Shown one piece after another: positions 15,057-19,117 of a stretch of 19,117 nucleotides of DNA (position 1 is its first letter; the number at the start of each line of letters is the position of its first letter). The stretch comes from Bacillota bacterium (GTDB lineage: Bacteria; Bacillota; Clostridia; Christensenellales; CAG-138). The position numbers and the translations under genes were made by a program. The DNA is taken from the NCBI GenBank assembly GCA_023409435.1, contig JAEYHP010000061.1, forward strand, positions 1-19,117, given 5' to 3'. The notes below the pieces were generated by a model, which did no database searches, was not told the DNA's origin, and worked only from the letters and a program-made list of their open reading frames with translations.

Positions 15057-15743
15057 ATGAAACGTATCGCCTGGCCGCTGCGCCTGGTCTTAGTGCTCGT
15101 TTGCCTGTTGTTTATCGTTTCGGCGCTGTTTTCGGCCATACGCCTTGTCATCAACCGCCCGGCATTCTTTTATGCCGAGTATACGCGCCTGGACCACGCG
15201 CGCTACATGGGCATGAACACGGAGGACCTGACCAGCGCCACCATGCAGATGATAAGGTATATGGAAGGGAGTGTAGAAAGCATCGACCTTGAGGTCACGG
15301 TAAACGGCGAGCGCGTTTCCATGTTCAACGACCGCGAGCGCGCGCATATGGTGGACGTGCTTGCGCTATACCAGGGCTGGCGGGCGATTTCTTATGTAAG
15401 TTTCGGCCTCTTGGCACTGCTGATCGTTCTACTGCGCAAACGTCCTGGGGAGATCGCGCGCGCGTTCCTGAATGCGAGCAAGGTCTTCGTGCTGCTGTTA
15501 GCGGTGATCGCCGTCTGGGTGTTGTTTGACTTCTCCTCGTTCTGGACGGCGTTCCACCACCTGTTCTTCACGAACGACCTATGGCTTTTAGACCCCGCCA
15601 CCTCGCGCATGATCAACATGATGCCGCAGCAGCTCTTCTTTGATATCGTGCTGTCCGTGGTTGCGTTGTTTATCGTTCTGTGGGCGGCGCTCATCGTGGT
15701 GGCGGTGGCTGTGCGCCGGAAAGAAAAGCGGGCAGGCGCATGA
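15057..15743 (+). CDS. lit: DUF1461/TIGR01906 membrane protein, probable lipoprotein intramolecular transacylase (Lit type)
   Basis: A 228-residue protein with four membrane helices (about 8-30, 110-127, 141-158, 195-220) and an extracytoplasmic loop between the first two. It shows the family signatures M-F-N-D-R-E-R-A-H-M-V-D-V (89-101) and F-H-H-L-F-F-x-N-D-L-W-L-L-D-P (166-180), followed by M-I-N-M-M-P and Q-L-F-F. In Enterococcus and Bacillus, Lit proteins of this family move an acyl chain from the diacylglycerol of a lipoprotein to its N-terminal Cys, making the lyso form. The conserved His97 and His167/His168 are candidates for the active site. Family membership is clear; Lit activity is inferred from it, since not every member has been tested. 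Its stop overlaps the tsaD start (ATGA). The ATG is preceded by TAGGAGG. Confidence 0.8.
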   Translation: MKRIAWPLRLVLVLVCLLFIVSALFSAIRLVINRPAFFYAEYTRLDHARYMGMNTEDLTSATMQMIRYMEGSVESIDLEVTVNGERVSMFNDRERAHMVDVLALYQGWRAISYVSFGLLALLIVLLRKRPGEIARAFLNASKVFVLLLAVIAVWVLFDFSSFWTAFHHLFFTNDLWLLDPATSRMINMMPQQLFFDIVLSVVALFIVLWAALIVVAVAVRRKEKRAGA

Positions 15744-16795
15744 CCGGGTACGAGGAGGCCGCTTCCCGCCGCGCGCGGGAACTGATGGGTAAGGAGCATG
15801 TCACGGTGCTGGCGATTGAAACCTCCTGCGACGAAACTGCGGCCGCCGTGGTGCGCGACGGGCGGAAAGTGCTTTCCAACACCGTATATTCGCAGATCCT
15901 GCTGCATCAAAAATACGGCGGGGTGGTGCCCGAGCTTGCCTCCCGCAACCATGTGCTGCAGCTAAACCCCACGGTGGCCGCGGCGCTGGAATTTGCGAGC
16001 CTAGGTTATGACGAAATCGACGCCGTGGCGGTCACGGCCCGGCCAGGGCTGATAGGCGCGCTTTTGACCGGGGTCAGCTACGCGAAGGGGCTGGCGTACG
16101 CAAAGGGCATTCCGCTCATCGGCGTGGACCATATCTCCGGGCATATCGCGGCCAACTACATTTCCTGCCCCGACCTAGTTCCGCCGTTTACCTGCCTTGT
16201 GGCGTCCGGCGGACACAGCCATATATTTCAGGTGGAAGACTACAACACGCTTACGCTTCTGGGCGCCACAAAGGACGACGCCGCGGGCGAAGCGTTTGAC
16301 AAAGTGGCCCGCGTGCTCGGGCTTTCCTATCCCGGCGGGCCCGCGCTTGAAGCGCTAGCGAAGGAAGGGGACGAAAATGCTATCTCCTTCCCCGCTGGCT
16401 ATAACTCCGGCGAAGGGCTGGATTTTTCATTTTCCGGCCTCAAGACGGCGGTCATCAATTATCTGCATACGGCGGAGCAGCGCGGGGAAGAAATCCGCAG
16501 CGCGAACGTCGCGGCTTCCTTTCAGCGCAGCGTGGTGGAGGTGCTCACCAGCAAGACGGTGCGGGCGGCGCTGCAGCAAAAAAGTAAAGCTTTGGCGCTG
16601 GCTGGCGGCGTTTCCGCTAACCGGACGCTGACAGCGCGTTTAAAAGACGCGGCGGAACATGCGGACCTTCGGTTTTTCTGCCCGGAATTCAAATACTGCA
16701 CGGACAACGCGGCCATGATCGGCTCCGCGGGGTATTACGCCCTGCGCTTCGGTCTGCGGGACAGCCTTTCGCTCAACGCCTGCGCAAGGCGGTAG
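15740..16795 (+). CDS. tsaD: tRNA N6-threonylcarbamoyladenosine (t6A37) transferase TsaD
   Basis: TsaD, with TsaB and TsaE, transfers threonylcarbamoyl from TC-AMP to A37 of ANN-decoding tRNAs. The 352-residue protein has the ASKHA/Kae1 motifs: E-T-S-C-D-E-T (27-33), metal ligands His131 and His135 (H-I-S-G-H), S-G-G-H-S (156-160), G-E-A-F-D-K (183-188), L-A-G-G-V-S-A-N-R (287-295) and Asp322 in T-D-N-A. I chose the ATG at 15740 because it overlaps the stop of the preceding gene as ATGA, which implies translational coupling. An ATG at 15785 would give a product closer to the classic N-terminus but has no good Shine-Dalgarno. tsaB and tsaE are not in the window. A strong terminator follows. 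Confidence 0.95.
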   Translation: MTGYEEAASRRARELMGKEHVTVLAIETSCDETAAAVVRDGRKVLSNTVYSQILLHQKYGGVVPELASRNHVLQLNPTVAAALEFASLGYDEIDAVAVTARPGLIGALLTGVSYAKGLAYAKGIPLIGVDHISGHIAANYISCPDLVPPFTCLVASGGHSHIFQVEDYNTLTLLGATKDDAAGEAFDKVARVLGLSYPGGPALEALAKEGDENAISFPAGYNSGEGLDFSFSGLKTAVINYLHTAEQRGEEIRSANVAASFQRSVVEVLTSKTVRAALQQKSKALALAGGVSANRTLTARLKDAAEHADLRFFCPEFKYCTDNAAMIGSAGYYALRFGLRDSLSLNACARR

Positions 16796-16862
16796 CAGGC
16801 CCCAAGCCCCAGAAGCGCCCGAAAGACCGAACCGACGGATTTGATATAGATCACAATTAATG

Positions 16863-16908
16863 CAAAAAAGATCCGAAAACGCGTTTTTTGCGCCGGATCT
16901 CTTTTTTT
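16863..16908. terminator. Two-way intrinsic terminator between tsaD and the ABC ATPase gene
   Basis: AGATCCG (16869-16875) pairs with CGGATCT (16894-16900), with further pairing inside. The plus strand continues C-TTTTTTT (16902-16908); the minus strand continues into TTTTTT (complement of 16863-16868). It can end both the tsaD transcript and the convergent ABC transcript. Confidence 0.88.
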
Positions 16909-16925
16909 AATTGAAAGACGCGTCT

Positions 16926-18059
16926 TCAACGTGCTTCCCTTTTTTGCCTTTTACTCCCCCACCATCCCTTTTTAGGGGGAGTCTGCTGTTCCTTTAAGTG
17001 TACGAACTGCGCATGCATGACCCCTGTGGTCTCGGTCAGCGCCGCCATCATGCGCGAAAGCAGCCTGTCCGCTTCCTGAAGCCGCTCCTCGTATTGACGC
17101 AACAGTTCCTCCTGCCTGGCGTTTTCCCTTTCAAACGCCAGGTTGGCCTGCGCGTATGCGGTGAGCTGCTCATCGAGCCGCGCGCAGTACGCCTCGAGCT
17201 CCCGCAGCATGCGCTGCGCTTCTACGGGCCAGCCGGATAAATCAACCGCCTGCGGGAACAGCGCCGGAGAATCCGGGGAGAGCGGCGCGGAAAACGCAGC
17301 CTGCGCGTTTTGCAGCATCCGTTTGCCCTCCAGCGGATATACCGTGGGAATTCTGCGCTTTCTTGAGAACGCGGCGTATACCGTTTCAAACGGGCCGACG
17401 CGCTTTAGTTCCCCTCTTTCCAGCCACAGCGCGCTTTCGCACACGCGCTTTAACAGGGCGGCATCCGCGCTTTCTATTAATAATGTCATACCCTCGCGCT
17501 GCCTTTGCCTTAACCGCAGCACACACGCCTGCACAAAGGGCAGGTCGCATTGATCCAGCGCATCGGAAAGCAAGAGCACGTCCGGGTCCGCGGCAATCGC
17601 CATGGAAAGCGCAAGCCGCGCGCGCGCCGCCGTTTCATACCCTGAGACAGGCTGTAAAAACTGCCCGCCCAAGCCCGAAAACGCACGCACCGCCTCGATG
17701 CGGCGCTGCGTTTGCTCTTGGTTCAGGCGTTCTTTCGCGCACTGCATGCGCGCGTTCCCTTCCCCGGTTTCAGTGTTGAGAAGCGCATCCATGCCAATGG
17801 CCGCGGCGACCCTTCCCGTGACCGTGCAGGAACCACTCTCGGGCAGCACCATACCCGCGATCACTCGCAACAGCGTGGTCTTTCCCGCGCCGTGTTCGCC
17901 TATGACCGCGAACGTTTCGCCCCTGCCCAGCCAAAGCGTAACGTCGTTTAATACCGGTTCGCGCGCCTTCGGAAACCGGGCGGGCAAAAGCGCGCCGAGT
18001 ACTTTCTGTACGGGCGTTCCGGAAGGCATGCTTACGGATACATGCGTTAGCTGAAGGAT
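16926..18059 (-). CDS. TagH/Wzt-like ABC ATPase with degenerate catalytic motifs and C-terminal coiled coil
   Basis: Numbering is from the proposed start (377 residues). Residues 1-230 align with the ATPase subunit of teichoic-acid/O-antigen exporters (TagH, Wzt), including the characteristic T-G-x-x-N segment near 98 and A-L-W-L-E-x-G. Walker A is intact (G-E-H-G-A-G-K-T-T, 54-62). The signature Y-S-S-G-M is Y-E-T-A-A (141-145), the Walker B D-E is S-D (165-166), and the H-loop His is Ala198. Nucleotide binding is likely, but hydrolysis is doubtful. Residues 280-345 are a predicted coiled coil, and the tail is basic with G-W-W-G. No permease gene is adjacent. Start: GGAGGTG (18072-18066) is ideally placed 8 nt before ATC at 18059, where the domain begins. 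Canonical alternatives are GTG 18068 (inside that site), ATG 18029 (cuts the domain) and ATG 18194 (no ribosome-binding site). Confidence 0.8.
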   Translation of the reverse strand: MLQLTHVSVSMPSGTPVQKVLGALLPARFPKAREPVLNDVTLWLGRGETFAVIGEHGAGKTTLLRVIAGMVLPESGSCTVTGRVAAAIGMDALLNTETGEGNARMQCAKERLNQEQTQRRIEAVRAFSGLGGQFLQPVSGYETAARARLALSMAIAADPDVLLLSDALDQCDLPFVQACVLRLRQRQREGMTLLIESADAALLKRVCESALWLERGELKRVGPFETVYAAFSRKRRIPTVYPLEGKRMLQNAQAAFSAPLSPDSPALFPQAVDLSGWPVEAQRMLRELEAYCARLDEQLTAYAQANLAFERENARQEELLRQYEERLQEADRLLSRMMAALTETTGVMHAQFVHLKEQQTPPKKGWWGSKRQKREAR

Positions 18060-18297
18060 ACTTCCCACCTCCGAGCAATGTATTTTTGAATGGCACTGTA
18101 TAGTATGGTCAATATTTTCACATCTAAATGCAATTTTTTTAACAGACAGTTTCACATTGCATTCGTTTAGAATCAACAAAAAGAGCCCCCGCATGTAAAA
18201 TTATGCAAAGAGCACGTTTTTCCTAGAGTTTTATATGGATATAGCAATATATTATATCTAATGCTGAATTTCTAAGTAATATATCCTTCATTTTCTA

Positions 18298-18327
18298 TTG
18301 ACGAATATGCGCTCCCGGGAGTATAAT
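18298..18327 (+). promoter_or_regulatory. Strong sigma-A promoter of the lipoprotein gene with palindromic spacer
   Basis: -35 TTGACG (18298-18303), an 18-bp spacer and -10 TATAAT (18322-18327). The spacer ends in the perfect palindrome CTCCCGGGAG (18312-18321), directly touching the -10, a place where a bound regulator would block RNA polymerase. Upstream, 18195-18297 is AT-rich and includes a GATATA/TATATC inverted repeat (18238-18258), which may act as an UP-like element. Confidence 0.75.
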
Positions 18328-18333
18328 TCCAAC

Positions 18334-18468
18334 ATATTTCGAATTTGAACAAATTGTGAAGTAAATTTGCCTGTTTTAGCCTTTTTTCGTCTCAATTGGG
18401 AATTCAATGAGTTGCGGGTAACTACCGTACTCTTTGGAGATATACAATTTATTAGGAGGGACAATCAC
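18334..18468 (+). other. Long 5' leader of the lipoprotein gene
   Basis: About 135 nt lie between the expected transcription start and the ATG. They include two small imperfect hairpins: CTCAATTG/CAATGAG with a bulged A (18391-18411) and CGGGTA/TACCG with a bulge (18415-18427). The ribosome-binding site TTAGGAGGG follows at 18453-18460. I see no known riboswitch class and no terminator T-run. Confidence 0.4.
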
Positions 18469-19056
18469 ATGAAGAAATTGCTTGCAATCGTGCTCGTGGC
18501 GCTGATGGCGGTGTCCGCGTTCGCTTGCACGGCCCCCGCGGAAATTCCCGCGGCGACCGAAGCTCCCGCTGCTACCACGCCTGTTAAGATCGGCGCGATC
18601 TCGCCCAACACCGGCGACCTCGCCGCTTACGGCGAAGCGGTCTCCAACGGCATCAAGCTGGCCGTTGAAGAAATCAACGCCAACGGCGGCGTGCTTGGCG
18701 GCCGTCCGCTCGAAGTCGTTGCGTACATGGACGACAAGGGCGACTCCACCGAAGGCGCCAACGCGTTCAACAAGCTCGTTTCCGACGGCGTTTCCGCCAT
18801 CATTGGCTCCGTCACCTCCGGCGTGACCGCTGGCCTTGGCACTTTGGCCAACCAGGAAGGCATGCTTCTCCTGACGCCGACCGCGACGGCCGACACCGTA
18901 ACCGAAGGCCTCCCCACTGTGTTCCGCGCCTGCTTCCGTGACTCCTACCAGGGCGAAGTCGCCGCAAAGGTCGCCAAGGACCTCGGCGTGACCAAGGTTG
19001 CCGTTCTCTATGCTGCTGGCGACACCTACTCCGCCGGTCTCTATGAAGCCTTCTAG
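18469..19056 (+). CDS. Branched-chain amino acid-type ABC solute-binding lipoprotein, interrupted by in-frame TAG
   Basis: An extracytoplasmic, lipid-anchored receptor for an ABC importer, type I periplasmic-binding fold of the LivJ/LivK (Peripla_BP_6) family. The signal peptide M-K-K-L-L-A ... S-A-F-A-C puts the lipidated Cys at residue 20; it has a Pro/Ala-rich linker to about 40, then V-K-I-G-A-I-S-P-N-T-G-D-L-A-A-Y-G (about 43-59), G-I-K-L-A-V-E-E-I-N-A-N-G-G and G-S-V-T-S-G-V-T. The ATG at 18469 has AGGAGGG upstream; earlier frame positions lack a signal peptide. The frame stops at TAG 19054-19056 after 195 residues, about half the family's usual length. The same frame continues open after the stop with family-like sequence to the window end, so this is a nonsense mutation, a pseudogene or a sequence error. 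No transporter subunits are in view. Confidence 0.85.
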   Translation: MKKLLAIVLVALMAVSAFACTAPAEIPAATEAPAATTPVKIGAISPNTGDLAAYGEAVSNGIKLAVEEINANGGVLGGRPLEVVAYMDDKGDSTEGANAFNKLVSDGVSAIIGSVTSGVTAGLGTLANQEGMLLLTPTATADTVTEGLPTVFRACFRDSYQGEVAAKVAKDLGVTKVAVLYAAGDTYSAGLYEAF

Positions 19057-19117
19057 GCCGCCGCCCCCGCGCAGGGCCTTGAAATCGTCGCAACGGAAAG
19101 CTCTTCCGGCGTGGACG
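19057..19117 (+). pseudogene. Continuation of the solute-binding protein frame after the in-frame TAG
   Basis: Reading on in the same frame gives A-A-A-P-A-Q-G-L-E-I-V-A-T-E-S-S-S-G-V-D. This is what LivJ-type proteins have at this point: the end of a helix, then a beta strand leading into the next substrate-binding segment. It shows that the coding region extends past the stop codon and beyond the window. No separate start codon with a ribosome-binding site is seen here. Confidence 0.65.

Noticed and set aside
16863..16908. Another copy of the multi-hairpin repeat
   Set aside because: The stem sequence is unrelated and T-runs flank both sides; it is an ordinary two-way terminator between convergent genes.
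18334..18468. Riboswitch in the lipoprotein leader
   Set aside because: Only small imperfect hairpins are visible, with no recognised aptamer core and no terminator or clear sequestering of the ribosome-binding site.
19054..19056. TAG read as an amino acid (genetic code change)
   Set aside because: Three other genes in the window end in TAG (dehydrogenase at 1664, low-complexity protein at 9832, tsaD at 16793). At 9832 the TAG lies directly before the next gene's ribosome-binding site, so TAG is a normal stop here.

Overview
This is a chromosomal stretch of a Bacillota (Firmicutes) bacterium, probably a fairly GC-rich Clostridia-type lineage. That is inferred from three things. The order yybS-like, gdpP, rplI, dnaB is the one known from Bacillus subtilis. 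Other typical Bacillota families are present: FloA flotillin with NfeD, a DUF1461/TIGR01906 (Lit-type) membrane protein and a TagH-like ATPase. Ribosome-binding sites are strong AGGAGG type. I cannot name the species. I see no rRNA, tRNA or CRISPR array.

Layout. At the left edge (24-1433, minus) is one phage-type baseplate/tail-fibre gene with 16 coding heptad repeats, standing next to housekeeping genes. A terminator-like stem lies just before it. Next comes a minus-strand operon driven from a promoter at 7529-7557: YybS-like membrane protein, gdpP (c-di-AMP phosphodiesterase), rplI, dnaB and a short-chain dehydrogenase. A second minus-strand operon (12132-7630) starts from an extended -10 promoter near 12284: nfeD, floA, a low-complexity membrane-anchored protein, a PIG-V-like mannosyltransferase and a Nudix hydrolase. 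Facing it, glgP (glycogen phosphorylase) has its own extended -10 promoter, with a long inverted repeat over the -35. Downstream are a Lit-type membrane protein and tsaD, coupled by an ATGA overlap and followed by a two-way terminator. The right end holds a minus-strand TagH/Wzt-like ABC ATPase with degenerate motifs, then a plus-strand branched-chain-amino-acid-type solute-binding lipoprotein interrupted by an in-frame TAG shortly before the window ends.

Most striking signals. (1) A dispersed intergenic element in three copies (1574-1629 partial and inverted, 4398-4548, 14879-15023), built from up to five hairpins in fixed order, whose stems differ between copies by paired changes that keep base pairing. 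(2) The ABC ATPase keeps Walker A but has lost the signature motif, the Walker B Asp-Glu pair and the H-loop His. It also has an ideal Shine-Dalgarno sequence placed before an ATC codon rather than a normal start. (3) The in-frame TAG in the lipoprotein gene. (4) Promoter architecture with candidate operators upstream of glgP and of the lipoprotein gene.

How the genes work together: the window mixes replication/translation housekeeping (dnaB, rplI, tsaD), c-di-AMP turnover (gdpP), membrane organisation (floA, nfeD), envelope and lipoprotein functions, and carbon storage (glgP). All functions are read from sequence by eye; no database search was run.
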